Source: JACCYI01 sp036389195 (lineage in GTDB: Bacteria > Actinomycetota > Thermoleophilia > Solirubrobacterales > Solirubrobacteraceae). From it: DNA of 37,207 nucleotides. The position numbers were made by a program, and so were the translations under genes. A model generated the notes under the pieces. The model was given only the letters and a program-made list of their open reading frames with translations. It was not told the DNA's origin and did not search any database. The stretch lies in NCBI GenBank assembly GCA_036389195.1, contig DASVQH010000354.1:1-37207 (forward strand), written 5' to 3'. Below, in pieces: positions 14,744-23,426 of the stretch. Each line of letters starts with the position of its first letter. Position 1 is the first letter of the stretch.

Positions 14744-16003
14744 GTGCGGAGAACGGACATCCAGGCGTTGGGCGACGTCGCCGGTGAGGCGCTGGCCGCC
14801 GGCGGGACGGTGATCAAGACGATGCACGAGGGCGTCGCCGGACGACCGTTCGGGATCCTCGGGCCGATGGCCGCGCCGGTCAGGCTCGTCCACGACGGCG
14901 TGTCGGGCGCCGTCTACGCAGGCGTGGCGGGCGCCTTGAGGGGCGTGGCGCGTGCCGGCGGTGCGCTCGCGGCGGCCAAGGCCACCGACGACGGTCCGGC
15001 CCTCGTCTCCACCCGCCGCGGCGCCCTGGCGCTCGGCGCGCTCAACGGCTTGTACGGCAATCACCTGACCGAGCGCGGTAACGCGCTGGCCGTCCCGATG
15101 ACGCTGCGCCGCCACGGTCGCGACGTGGACGCGACGCCCGAGAGGCTGGCGGCGGCGTTCCCGGACGCCACCTCGCGGATCGCCGTCTTCGTGCACGGCC
15201 TGATGGGCGACGACGACTGCTGGCGGATCTTCCCGCTGCGCGGGCGCACGCCGGGGCGCCGCACCTACGGCGAGCGGCTGCAGGACGAGCTCAGCTTCAC
15301 GCCCGTGCACGTCCGCTACAACACCGGCCTGCGCATCTCGGCCAACGGCCGGCAGCTGGCCGCGATGCTCGACGAGGTCGTGGATTCCTGGCCGACCGCC
15401 GTCGAGGAGATCGTGCTCGTCGGGCACTCGATGGGCGGGCTCGTCGCCCGCAGCGCCTGTCACTACGCCGAGCGCGACGGGCGCCGCTGGACCGACGCCG
15501 TGCGCCACGTGTTCTGCCTCGGCTCCCCGCACCTCGGAGCCGACGCCGAGAAGGGCGTCAACGTGCTCAGCCACGCGCTCGCCCGCCTGCCCGAGACCCG
15601 CGCGTTCGCCAAGGTGCTCAACGCGCGCAGCGTCGGGATCAAGGATCTCCGCTTCGGGTCGTGCGCCGAAGAGGACTGGAGCGACTGCGACCCCGACGAG
15701 TACCTGCGCGACCGCTGCACCGAGGTCCCCTTCCTCCCCGACGCGAACTACTACTTCATCGGCGCCACGCTCTCCGAAGGGCCGCTCGGCCAGCTGCTCG
15801 GCGACCTGCTCGTACGGATGCCCAGCGCGTCCGGCCGCGGCAACGGCAAAGGCCGGCGGATCCCGTTCGAGGTCGACAACGGCCACGAGATGACCGGCGT
15901 CAACCACTTCGACCTCCTCAACCACCCCGCCGTCTACGAGCAGCTGCGCGGCTGGATCACCCGCCGGCCGGCCCGCCGCGCACCCCTGGAGCTGACGGCA
16001 TGA
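14744..16003 (+). CDS. Lipase/esterase, PGAP1-like alpha/beta hydrolase
   Basis: 419 residues. Start GTG 14744 has AAGGAG seven bases upstream. The first 110 residues form an extra domain with a glycine/alanine helical region (GGTVIKTMHEGVAGRPFGILG, SGAVYAGVAGALRGVARAGG), perhaps membrane-associating. The hydrolase core then shows the oxyanion strand IAVFVHGLMGDDDCW (His151), the nucleophile elbow GHSMGG (Ser229), GSPHLGAD after it, and a late His in NGHEMTGVNHFDLLNHPAVY. The resemblance is to PGAP1-like and polyester or lipid esterases. Divergent TetR repressor and two operators suggest induction by a lipid or ester product. The substrate is unknown. Confidence 0.87.
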   Translation: MRRTDIQALGDVAGEALAAGGTVIKTMHEGVAGRPFGILGPMAAPVRLVHDGVSGAVYAGVAGALRGVARAGGALAAAKATDDGPALVSTRRGALALGALNGLYGNHLTERGNALAVPMTLRRHGRDVDATPERLAAAFPDATSRIAVFVHGLMGDDDCWRIFPLRGRTPGRRTYGERLQDELSFTPVHVRYNTGLRISANGRQLAAMLDEVVDSWPTAVEEIVLVGHSMGGLVARSACHYAERDGRRWTDAVRHVFCLGSPHLGADAEKGVNVLSHALARLPETRAFAKVLNARSVGIKDLRFGSCAEEDWSDCDPDEYLRDRCTEVPFLPDANYYFIGATLSEGPLGQLLGDLLVRMPSASGRGNGKGRRIPFEVDNGHEMTGVNHFDLLNHPAVYEQLRGWITRRPARRAPLELTA

Positions 16004-16100
16004 GCACGTGTCAGCTGGCTGCCACGAGCGCCTTCGCGGACGATCGGGGCGCCGTTGCCGGGCTCCGATGAGTTTCGCGGCCGCCGGCCGTCCTACGCGC

Positions 16101-16634
16101 ATGCCCTCGATCACCGCGCAGACCACCGCCACCCTCGACGGCGTCATCGACGCCCCGCCCGCCGACGCGCTCCTGCCGTACATGAGCGACGCCGGCCGGC
16201 AGGGAGCGCTCGATCTCGCGCTGGCGGCCGACGCGCTGCTGCTCCCGCGCGAGACCTGGCAGGGCCTGGCCGCGGCGTGGCGCGACCAGACCGGCCCGAT
16301 CGCCGACCGGCTCAACGCGATGCCGAAGTACGTGGTGTCCGCGACGCTGAAGTCCGCCGACGAGTGGGACCACACGACGATCGTCGGCTACGACGACATC
16401 GCCGGCCTGCGCGAGCGCGAGCAGCTCCTGACCTACGGCTGCGGGCGCCTCGCTCGCGATCTGCTGGCCGACGGGCTGCTCGACGTGCTCGTGCTGTCGC
16501 TCACGCCCGTCGTCGCGGGCACCGGCCGGCGGCTGTTCGACGACCCCAGCCACCTCGTCCGCCTGCGGCTCACCGACAGCACGACCTTCGAGACCGGCGC
16601 CGTGCGGCTGGTCCTCGAGCCGGATCCCGCCTGA
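16101..16634 (+). CDS. Dihydrofolate reductase family protein (RibD C-terminal-like)
   Basis: 177 residues, NADPH-dependent reductase fold. Seen: TAQTTATLDGVIDAPP at the N-terminus (family S/T-LDG motif), ADALLLPRETWQGLAAAW (NADP-binding helix), NAMPKYVVSATLKS, GCGRLARDLLADGLLDVLVLSLTPVVAGTGRRLF (the characteristic G-x-x-x-A-R-x-L and P-V-x-x-G-x-G-x-x-L-F motifs). The ATG at 16101 was chosen because the family begins just before this first strand; no Shine-Dalgarno sequence is seen. The family is common in actinobacteria, its substrates mostly unknown. It follows the lipase by 97 bases. Confidence 0.85.
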   Translation: MPSITAQTTATLDGVIDAPPADALLPYMSDAGRQGALDLALAADALLLPRETWQGLAAAWRDQTGPIADRLNAMPKYVVSATLKSADEWDHTTIVGYDDIAGLREREQLLTYGCGRLARDLLADGLLDVLVLSLTPVVAGTGRRLFDDPSHLVRLRLTDSTTFETGAVRLVLEPDPA

Positions 16635-16815
16635 CCCGAAGCTCCGAGACCGGAGGTTCTGCCTGACACGGCGCGGAGGTCCTGGGCCGATCCCGGCGAC
16701 CGATTGGGCCTCCGGACTCTTTCGAAGCGGGGCGTCCGGCCGTACCGTCGCGTGCACTGGTTGGAGCCGAGCCGTCGCTCCGACCGCCCGCCCGTCCGAC
16801 GAAAGGGAGCTCACC

Positions 16816-18378
16816 GTGCGCCGCATCCGCCCATCTCGGCAACGCTCTCACGGGGGATCCGCGGTGTGGGGGCGGATTGCGGGAGCCGGCGTGCTTGTCG
16901 CGGTCGCGTCGAGCCTGGGCCTCGCAATCCCGCAGGCGGCGCAGGCGAACCGCTACTGCGCCGCCCACGCGCGCAGCGAGGGCGCGCTCGTCCAGCTGTG
17001 GCGCGGCACGAACTGCAAGGGCGCGTCGGTCGTCGCCGACGGCTGGCGGCCGGACTTCAAGGCGTTCGACGACGCCGCGACCGGCCAGGTCGTCGACGTC
17101 AACAACGACATCTCGTCGGTGGCGATCAAGCCGGGGCACTGCGTGCGGTTCTGGAACCGGTCGAACTACCAGGGCGACCCGTCGAAGATCCTCTGCACGC
17201 CGCCCGATCCGCAGGACAACGCGATGTCCTCGATCTCCTTCGACGACCGCGCCGCGTCGCTGAAGGTCTGCGCCGACGACCGCAGGGCCGAGTGCAACGC
17301 CGACGGGCCGCCGCCGTCGCCGGGCGGTGGTGACGTCCCGCCGCCGCCACCGCCACCCACCCCGCGCTCCGACTCTCCAAAGGGCGACGACGAAGCGAAC
17401 GACCTTCCGTTCCCGGGCGCCGACACGGTCGCGCTGCACGACGGCTCGGATCAGTACGGGTCGTTCGGCGCCAGCACGGGCCGCTGGAAGGTGCCCTGGG
17501 CCCGGCACGGCAGCGGCAACGAGGTCGGCAGCACGTCGACCGTGAGCGGAGACGCGCTGCCGAACGGCGGCGGGGCCTGGGCCGAGCCCGGCTCGAACAT
17601 CTGGACGCCGGGCGCCTTCTACAAGGTCAAGAAGGGCGTCGGCCGCTACTACCTGTTCTACACGGCGACGGCAGCCAACTCCGGCGGCCGCAAGTGCGTC
17701 GGCGTCGCGCACTCGACGCAGCCGTTCACCGGCTACGTGGCCGAGCCCAAGCCGCTCGTCTGCCCGACGAAGGGCGACCGCTGGGCGCTCGACGCCGACG
17801 TCACGCAGGGAGCCGGCCGCGCGGTCTGGATGACCTGGCGCGACGGCCAGCGGGCGAACGGGCCGGAGTCCGCCCTCTCGGCCATGCGCCTGAGGTTCCG
17901 CCGGAACGGCGACGTCGACCGCGGCTCCAGGCCCAGGGTCATCATGCGCAGCGACGGCCTCGCCTGGGCGCACCACCACGACGGAGGCGTCACGGTCATC
18001 GAGAACCCGAGCGCGTTCCTTGACAACGGCTCCTGGTACCTGTTCTACTCCGGCAACAGCTGGCAGACGAACTACTACGCGACCGGGATCGCCCACTGCG
18101 GGCCCCGGCTCGCCGACGGACCGTGCCGGCAGATGCCGAACGACCGGGTCGCCTGGTTCGCCTACGCCGCGCCGAACAACGCGCTGCCGCCCGACATGCG
18201 CAAGTACCGGCTGCCGGGCAACAAGCGCGGCCCCGGCGCGATGGACGTCTACCGGGCCCGCGACGGCCGGCCGTGGGTGACGTGGAACTACCTGTCCGAC
18301 GCGGGCGGGCGCAAGAGCCGCACCGGTCGGCTCATCGTCACGGGCGGCGGTGCGGCAGCGGACTTCAGGGTCGACTGA
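16816..18378 (+). CDS. Secreted beta/gamma-crystallin plus GH43-like beta-propeller protein
   Basis: 520 residues. GTG start with AAAGGGAG upstream. A signal peptide (basic start, AGAGVLVAVASSLGLAIPQAAQA) is cut near residue 44. Residues 46-152 form a beta/gamma-crystallin domain with two calcium-binding motifs of the (N/D)(N/D)xx(S/T)S type: NNDISS (96-101) and DNAMSS (134-139), and cysteines for disulphides. A proline-rich linker (about 165-183) joins it to a five-bladed beta-propeller of GH43 type: IWTPGAFYKV, GRYYLFYTATA, VGVAHSTQPFTGYV, LDADVTQGAGRAVWMTW (Asp326/328), VIENPSAFLDNGSWYLFYSG (Glu396 in the general-acid place). The first catalytic Asp is not evident, so activity on a glycan is probable but unproven. 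It stands alone as an operon. Confidence 0.82.
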   Translation: MRRIRPSRQRSHGGSAVWGRIAGAGVLVAVASSLGLAIPQAAQANRYCAAHARSEGALVQLWRGTNCKGASVVADGWRPDFKAFDDAATGQVVDVNNDISSVAIKPGHCVRFWNRSNYQGDPSKILCTPPDPQDNAMSSISFDDRAASLKVCADDRRAECNADGPPPSPGGGDVPPPPPPPTPRSDSPKGDDEANDLPFPGADTVALHDGSDQYGSFGASTGRWKVPWARHGSGNEVGSTSTVSGDALPNGGGAWAEPGSNIWTPGAFYKVKKGVGRYYLFYTATAANSGGRKCVGVAHSTQPFTGYVAEPKPLVCPTKGDRWALDADVTQGAGRAVWMTWRDGQRANGPESALSAMRLRFRRNGDVDRGSRPRVIMRSDGLAWAHHHDGGVTVIENPSAFLDNGSWYLFYSGNSWQTNYYATGIAHCGPRLADGPCRQMPNDRVAWFAYAAPNNALPPDMRKYRLPGNKRGPGAMDVYRARDGRPWVTWNYLSDAGGRKSRTGRLIVTGGGAAADFRVD

Positions 18379-18407
18379 TACTCAGCGACCGATGACCTTC
18401 CGTGGGT

Positions 18408-18431
18408 TGTCGCTTCTCGCGCGAAGCGACA
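18408..18431 (+). repeat. Hairpin repeat copy 1
   Basis: Perfect 9-base stem TGTCGCTTC/GAAGCGACA with loop TCGCGC. It lies 30 bases after the secreted-propeller gene and may also serve as its transcription end. Confidence 0.65.
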
Positions 18432-18493
18432 GTGCGGATTCCCGGTCCTCGGGGCCGGCGCTCCAGCGTGCGTCCAGGCGTATGCACGCGCCC

Positions 18494-18557
18494 GGCTAGC
18501 GACTCCGCCGACACGTCTCCCGCAGGATCGCTAGCCACTGCTACGCCAGGCGTAGCA
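18494..18557. repeat. Paired inverted repeats with GCTAGC cores
   Basis: GGCTAGCGA (18494-18502) and TCGCTAGCC (18528-18536) are perfectly inverted around 25 bases. Two bases later comes TGCTACGCCAGGCGTAGCA (18539-18557), a perfect palindrome with a one-base centre. GCTAGC occurs again at 18561 and 18760. CTAG is usually rare in such high-GC genomes. A regulator array, recombination site or structured RNA are all possible. Confidence 0.5.
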
Positions 18558-18693
18558 CCCGCTAGCACTTGTTCGATGAAAGGGCCACTCCCGCGCACCG
18601 AGCGATCGAGCGCGCAACGAGGCAGAAGCGCGCTCGACTGGCGCTCGCTTGAACGCGCTTGCAGCCAGGCGAAAGCGCAACCCGAGGAGAGGT

Positions 18694-18933
18694 CTATGCA
18701 CCCCTCAGGCCGTCGCCGCCCCGAGTCTCAGCGGATGCGGCGGCTGACCACCCCGAGATTGCTAGCGCGACCTGACCCGCGTCCTCAGTCGTCTGTAGCA
18801 ACATCTTTTCTGCCTGCGCACGCACGGTCCGCAGCGCCTCATTCCTGGTCTCCCGCGCGCGGTCAATCTGCTTCACCGCGAGCAAGAGTTTGACCGAGCC
18901 GTCGCCGAGCTGGACCGTGCAGGTGGCCGTCAC
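18694..18933 (-). CDS. Small hypothetical protein (uncertain)
   Basis: 79 residues from GTG 18933. Looks protein-like: MTATCTVQLGDGSVKLLLAVK (strand, then helix), QIDRARETRNEALRTVRAQAEKMLLQTTEDAGQVALAI, a regular amphipathic helix, then a Gly/Ala-rich tail. No Shine-Dalgarno sequence and no family recognised. It diverges from the membrane-helix protein at 19147, from which 213 bases of non-coding sequence separate it. Confidence 0.42.
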   Translation of the reverse strand: MTATCTVQLGDGSVKLLLAVKQIDRARETRNEALRTVRAQAEKMLLQTTEDAGQVALAISGWSAAASAETRGGDGLRGA

Positions 18934-19146
18934 GGGCCGGGGCTCAGCCCGCCGCCGTCAAAGTGGATGGTCGCGAGCCTCATGACCGGCAGCCTTAGTC
19001 CGGCCTCGTTCCCGCGCGGGGTGTGCAGAGGGACTGGCGGGGTCGCGGCCTACGGTGGGAATAGGAGAAGATCGTGCCTGCAAAGGCGCATGACGCTCAT
19101 GTGGGGCCTCGGCAAGATGCCTCGCAGACCCTGATCTGGAGGAACC

Positions 19147-20313
19147 GTGGAGCCCGAAGAAGATGCCGTCGTCGTTCCGCTCGTTCCGCTGGACACAGAG
19201 ATGAGCACCGAGGTGATGCTGCGGATGCTGCTGGACCGAGAGGCGCTCGTCATCCATCGCGTTTCAGCGCCGATCGTGAGCACCCCCTCGGGGATGGTCG
19301 CGCAGACCTCCGGAGCATTCGCCAAGGCGATCGGTCAAGCCGTGAATCAGATCGGTCGCGCCCCCTCGACCGACGGTCTCTACCGGCTGATTCTGCCGAC
19401 CGGATCCGTCGCGCGCGACCTCGTTCCAGCGGTCGGTGGCGGGTTCCGCGGGATGGTGCGCGCCGCCGGATCGACGAAGGTCGCCGGGCATGCGCGCCTT
19501 ATCCCTGCGGTCCCTGGCGCGGGTGCGGCGGTCGCCGCCGGACCGTTGATCGCGGCGGTAGCCCTCGCGGTGGCGGGCGAGATGCTCGCTCAGCACCAGA
19601 TCCACAGGAAACTCGACGCACTTAAGGGCGCGGTGCGCGGCGTTCAGCACCACCTCGACGCACAGGAGCGAGCGGTCCTGGCCACTGCGGATCAGGAGGC
19701 GCGGAAGGTCGCCGGATACCTACTCGATCAGGCGAACCTGCCAGCCATTTCGAGCGCGTCCCATGCGTTCGCTGACCTCGCTTCCTTGACGAACAAGCAC
19801 CTCGAGCGGCTTGACGGTTGGCTAACGGCCACAGCGAGGCACGAGGGTTCAGACCGCGTCAATGGCTCCGAGCTCATGGCAGCGCTCGTGGGAAAGCGCG
19901 ACGACCAGATCCAGGAATTCGAGCGATCCGTCGCCCAGACCTACCAGGCCATCGCACTTCGCGCGCGCGTGACAGTGCTGGAGAAGATTGCCGCGGAGTT
20001 CTCGAACATGGATCGCTCCCTCCCTCATGTCGAGCAGGTCCTTCGGGGCGAGCTTTCCGCGTTGGCAGACAGGCAGAGACAGCTGGTGGGGCTTGTCGAC
20101 GATCTCAGCGCGATGCAGATCGATGGAAGCAGGGTGCCGCTCACGATGGCCGGCAAGCGCACCATCAGCGTACGGACAAGCTTCGGCCGTCTCGCGAGAG
20201 CGCTTCATGCCGCTCCTGACGGGCTGCCATTGCTCACCGAGTCGGATCGGACAGTCCTGGAGCTAGCTCCGAGTCCGAGAGGACTTGCGGTCATCACTCC
20301 AGCCGCAGCTTGA
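19147..20313 (+). CDS. Accessory protein with central membrane segment and helical bundle
   Basis: 388 residues; GTG start with GGAGG four bases upstream. The first 70 residues are mixed. A motif-like stretch follows: DGLYRLILPTGSVARDLVPAVGGGFRGMVR, then GHARLIPAVPG and a hydrophobic segment AGAAVAAGPLIAAVALAVAGEMLA (about 124-147) long enough to cross a membrane. The C-terminal 230 residues are mostly charged helices (QIHRKLDALKGAVRGVQHHLDAQERA ... VLEKIAAEFSNMDRS ... VLRGELSALADRQRQLVGLVDDLSAM), likely coiled coil. I recall similar actinobacterial proteins of unknown role but can name no family. It stands alone between hairpin repeat copies 1 and 2. A membrane-acting effector is one possibility, not shown. 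Confidence 0.75.
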   Translation: MEPEEDAVVVPLVPLDTEMSTEVMLRMLLDREALVIHRVSAPIVSTPSGMVAQTSGAFAKAIGQAVNQIGRAPSTDGLYRLILPTGSVARDLVPAVGGGFRGMVRAAGSTKVAGHARLIPAVPGAGAAVAAGPLIAAVALAVAGEMLAQHQIHRKLDALKGAVRGVQHHLDAQERAVLATADQEARKVAGYLLDQANLPAISSASHAFADLASLTNKHLERLDGWLTATARHEGSDRVNGSELMAALVGKRDDQIQEFERSVAQTYQAIALRARVTVLEKIAAEFSNMDRSLPHVEQVLRGELSALADRQRQLVGLVDDLSAMQIDGSRVPLTMAGKRTISVRTSFGRLARALHAAPDGLPLLTESDRTVLELAPSPRGLAVITPAAA

Positions 20314-20767
20314 CCGGACCTGAGCAGCGATACCCAGTGCCGGTCGTGGATCGAGGCGCTGCTGCTTTTCGCGCGAAGCGGGAGTGGGCGGTGAGGGGAG
20401 GCCACTCCTGGTTCTTGTCCGCAGCAGGAGCGGCCCTGCGAGCCGGATCCCAAACCATGCCTGCTCGGGCGTCGGACCAAGTCGACGGTCGTGTCTGAAC
20501 GTCTGTGTGTTCATCCACTGGCAGCCGCCGACGTCAAGAAGATCGTCGAGTAGAACCACCAACCCGCGAAGAACTCGATCACCGCGCCTTGGAGGGCGAG
20601 CCGAGCGGTCAAGCTGTCATCGACGACGGGCGAATGTACGGCGGGCAGGCGTTCGCTGGGGAAGCCGGGGCGTAGCTTCCCGCGGCCGACCATGCGCCGG
20701 ACGGGCTTCCCCTAACGGCATCGGCCGCGGAGCGCGATACGTGCACGCGCTCCAAGGTTTGATGCGA
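20314..20767. other. Non-coding gap with hairpins
   Basis: No gene supported. It holds hairpin repeat copy 2 (20361) and a GC-rich hairpin GGGAAGC/GCTTCCC near 20660-20682, with another GGGCTTCCCC at about 20704-20713 that can pair alternatively; this hairpin set lies 55-110 bases past the minus-strand stop at 20768 and may end that transcript. Confidence 0.55.
20361..20387 (+). repeat. Hairpin repeat copy 2
   Basis: GCTGCTTTTCGCGCGAAGCG followed by GGAGTGG. Stem GCTTT/GAAGC (one G-T pair) around TCGCGC, the same loop as copy 1. It lies 48 bases after the accessory gene at 19147-20313. Confidence 0.6.
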
Positions 20768-22366
20768 TCACTCGTCGATGAACCGCCACTGGACGCACCA
20801 TCGTTCGTCGAACGCTGACTGCGCCCGGGCCGCCCGTTCGGGCGTTAACGCGATGACGGCAACCTCCGATTGGAACACCGCTTCCGGGAAACCCGTCTCT
20901 TTCGCGACGCGGTCGTGCACTTCGAGCTCGACGCCGTCGACCCGTTCGGCGGTCATGCCGACGATCTTGTCGTTGTCGAACGCGATCTCGCCCTCGGTGT
21001 CAAACCATCCGACAATCGACGCCCGCGCGGTGTTGCCCACGATCGGAAGACGCCACCGCGCCCGCCGACTACTAAGCGCGTCCCGGTTTACGTCGGAGCG
21101 CATGAAGGACACGCCTCCGAAGTCCGGAGACTCGATCGCGGCCGCCAGCCACGCCAGCGTCGTCATCGACTCGCCGTCGAAGGCATCGTGGAGCCGAGTG
21201 GCCGACGCACGCCACCCGTCGACGCCGTCCAGAACACCGAGCGCGGCAGCGTAGTGGCCAACGCGGGACAGCCCGGAGATGTCCACGACCGGGAAGGCCG
21301 CCTTCGGCGCCGTGCTGATGCGCAGGGCGTCGCCGTCGGCACAGGCCTCGAGGAAGCGCAGCAGATCCCGATGCTGGGTGAGGTCGATGTCGGCCTCGTC
21401 ATCGACGAAGCACGCGGTCTCGTGGATCCATCGATCGTTGACCCGTTTGCGGGGGCCGAACGTCAGCGCGAAGCCAGCGTCGTGTACGTAGCCGTTGTGA
21501 GCCCCATTCGACACATTGCAGAAGCCACATCTGGTGCGGCGTGGCCCGGAGACGACGATCTGCACTCGTCTGCCGTACATCGGGGCAGCCAGCTGGATCG
21601 GTGACGGGAGGGCGTCGAACTGGTTGCTGAGCTCGCGGCTGAGCTTGAGATTCCGGAGCCTTGCGGTCTGGAGCCGCGGCGCACCGAAGGTCGCCGCGTG
21701 CACCGCACGGCGTGCCTCGTCGTCGCCTTGTTCGAAGATGCCGAAGAACTGCGGCACCGTGAGGTACGTGCGCTGCTGGTTGGGCAGTTGCCTGACTTCG
21801 ACGGAGGCTCCGGGGAGCGTGCGGCCGATCCTGAGCTCCGCAACCGCGAGTCGCCGGCGGGCGACGAAGCTGGAGTCGCAGAGCAAGCGGATGTCGCGGC
21901 GCAGCGCAGACTCGTCCGAACACTTCTCCCAGGCGACTGCAACACGGTCGCGTTCGCTGTCGAGGAACGTCGCCAGCTCGTCGGCGAACTCTACGTCGAT
22001 TAGCCGGTAGCGGATCTGCTTCTTGTTGTCGGTCGAGATCTTGACAAGGACGACGATGCAGCCAAGGAAGTAGTCGAGCAACGCCCGCGCGTCGTTGCGG
22101 CTGAGGCCGAATCTCGGCTGGCGGGCCCCTGACGATCGAACGGCAGCACCGAGCCACACGCCGGCCATGGAGCTGACACCAACGACGTCTGGTTGAGTGT
22201 CGACCTGCAGCAGGTAGTCGAGTCCGTAGTCGTGCGCGGGCCGTGTCGGCAGCAGTCCGTTGTCGGTGGCCCAGGAGACGAAGGCCGCCTCACCACGCTC
22301 GCCGATCCGGTTGCCTATGGCCCGACCCTTTCCACGGTCACGATCGGGGGCAGACCGGTGGGGCAT
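20768..22366 (-). CDS. DUF4365-like (PD-(D/E)XK fold) accessory protein
   Basis: 532 residues. The N-terminus resembles DUF4365 restriction-fold domains: IGERGEAAFVSWATDNGLL (Glu26), RPAHDYGLDYLLQV (Asp50 in the G-x-D place), then VWLGAAVRSSG and LLDYFLGCIVVLVKI with RYRLIDVEFADEL. Where the family normally has Q-x-K, here it reads A-V-R, so the nuclease site looks weakened or changed. Residues 180-532 are a long unrecognised region (LRNLKLSRELSNQFDALPSP, RRTRCGFCNVSN with a CxxC, FDTEGEIAFDNDKIVGMTAERVDGVELEVHDRV). DUF4365 proteins are often single-gene accessory elements linked to phage defence. It stands alone between large gaps. Confidence 0.68.
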   Translation of the reverse strand: MPHRSAPDRDRGKGRAIGNRIGERGEAAFVSWATDNGLLPTRPAHDYGLDYLLQVDTQPDVVGVSSMAGVWLGAAVRSSGARQPRFGLSRNDARALLDYFLGCIVVLVKISTDNKKQIRYRLIDVEFADELATFLDSERDRVAVAWEKCSDESALRRDIRLLCDSSFVARRRLAVAELRIGRTLPGASVEVRQLPNQQRTYLTVPQFFGIFEQGDDEARRAVHAATFGAPRLQTARLRNLKLSRELSNQFDALPSPIQLAAPMYGRRVQIVVSGPRRTRCGFCNVSNGAHNGYVHDAGFALTFGPRKRVNDRWIHETACFVDDEADIDLTQHRDLLRFLEACADGDALRISTAPKAAFPVVDISGLSRVGHYAAALGVLDGVDGWRASATRLHDAFDGESMTTLAWLAAAIESPDFGGVSFMRSDVNRDALSSRRARWRLPIVGNTARASIVGWFDTEGEIAFDNDKIVGMTAERVDGVELEVHDRVAKETGFPEAVFQSEVAVIALTPERAARAQSAFDERWCVQWRFIDE

Positions 22367-22811
22367 GTGCGTAGGTTAACGCGGTCCGGCACCGCTCCAG
22401 CGCACGGTCAGCGCGGCGGCTGGGCAGGCTTTTCATGAACGATTGACCACTGACGCCCCATAGCGGCGCAGTACGCTCGGCTCGTCCGACCACCTCGTCT
22501 GAGCGGTCGACACGCAACATTCGCGCCGCGAGCCGTTCCACAACGCAGATCAAGTCGTTCCACTGCCCCTCGCGAGACGCTGCCGCACACGCCTCGTGCC
22601 GCCCGAATGCGCACGACCGAGGACGAGAGTCTTGACCTTCGACGGCTAGGCGCGTCGGCTGCGCGACCGGCGGACTTGCCGATCTTCAACTCACGTCCGC
22701 TTGCCATGCGAAGTGACGTGCCGGGGACAGCTCGAGCGCGGCTGCTGTTGCGTGAGGCGGTAGTGCCGCTGCCGCGATCCGCCCGGCGTCCCCGTTCGAG
22801 CAGCGGATCGC
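22367..22811. other. Non-coding gap
   Basis: No gene supported; frames here are arginine-rich or short. A degenerate hairpin repeat copy lies at 22738-22769. Confidence 0.5.
22738..22769 (+). repeat. Hairpin repeat copy 3 (degenerate)
   Basis: GCGGC ... GCCGC ends enclose GCTGCTGTTGCGTGAGGCGG, which resembles the TTCGCGTGAAGCAG core of copy 7. About 45 bases past the stop of the minus-strand gene at 22812. Confidence 0.35.
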
Positions 22812-23426
22812 TCACGGCCCGAGGGCGAGCAAGCGCTCGAGGAGACTCTCGACCTTGGCGGCTGTGACGACGTGCCCGTCGGCCGTCGGCTCGGACACCT
22901 CGACTCCGAGCCAGCATTCGCGAGGACCGCGGAACCCGACTTCGAGCGCGACCGGCTTCACGCATCGCGCCAGCGTCGGGTGATCGCTCAATCGCTCGGC
23001 GACGGCTCCTGATGCACGCGAGCCGTCGCGATCCCACAGGCGCAGCGGGCCGACGGACCGCCACGCGTTGGCCGCGCCCAGCTCGACGTGGTCGACGTCC
23101 ACCGGGTCCCCGCCGGCCAACGCAGCAAGGGCGAGCGCCGGGTCGGGCGTGTCGAGCTCCGCGACCCGGACGGCAGCCGCCTCGAGATCGTCCGGCTCGC
23201 CGGCCGGCCCCGCCGTCCGGCGAGCCCCGACGAACACCAGCGGATGCCCGAGCCACTCGTACTCGACCGCCACGTCCGCGTCCGCCGGACCCGCGTCTCG
23301 GACAAGAGCGCGGACCCGGCCGGCGTCGGCGGGCATCGAGACGCTGCGGGCCCGCTCCCAGCCTCCGTTCGCGGCCGCCTGGATGATCCGTGGGCGCCCC
23401 CTGGCGCTCCAGCCGCTGAGCAGCAC
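22812..23426 (-). CDS. Hypothetical protein
   Basis: 204 residues from GTG 23426; an ATG at 23336 (MPADAGRVRALVRD, 174 residues) is the alternative. I prefer the longer form because the added residues (LLSGWSARGRPRIIQAAANGGWERARSV) look like protein and their codons end in G or C. Neither start has a good Shine-Dalgarno. Visible: RALVRDAGPADADVAVEYEWLGHPLVFVG, EAAAVRVAELDTPDPALALAALAGGDPVDVDHVELG and a final KVESLLERLLALG. Acidic, soluble, no motif recognised. Divergent from the quinone oxidoreductase gene at 23637. Confidence 0.62.
   Translation of the reverse strand: MLLSGWSARGRPRIIQAAANGGWERARSVSMPADAGRVRALVRDAGPADADVAVEYEWLGHPLVFVGARRTAGPAGEPDDLEAAAVRVAELDTPDPALALAALAGGDPVDVDHVELGAANAWRSVGPLRLWDRDGSRASGAVAERLSDHPTLARCVKPVALEVGFRGPRECWLGVEVSEPTADGHVVTAAKVESLLERLLALGP

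Larger units (their letters stand above)
18379..18693. other. Structured non-coding gap with hairpins and GCTAGC sites
   Basis: No convincing gene. It holds a hairpin repeat at 18408, a 9-base inverted repeat GGCTAGCGA/TCGCTAGCC (18494-18536), a 19-base palindrome (18539-18557) and a likely reversed repeat copy near 18655-18680. Confidence 0.6.
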
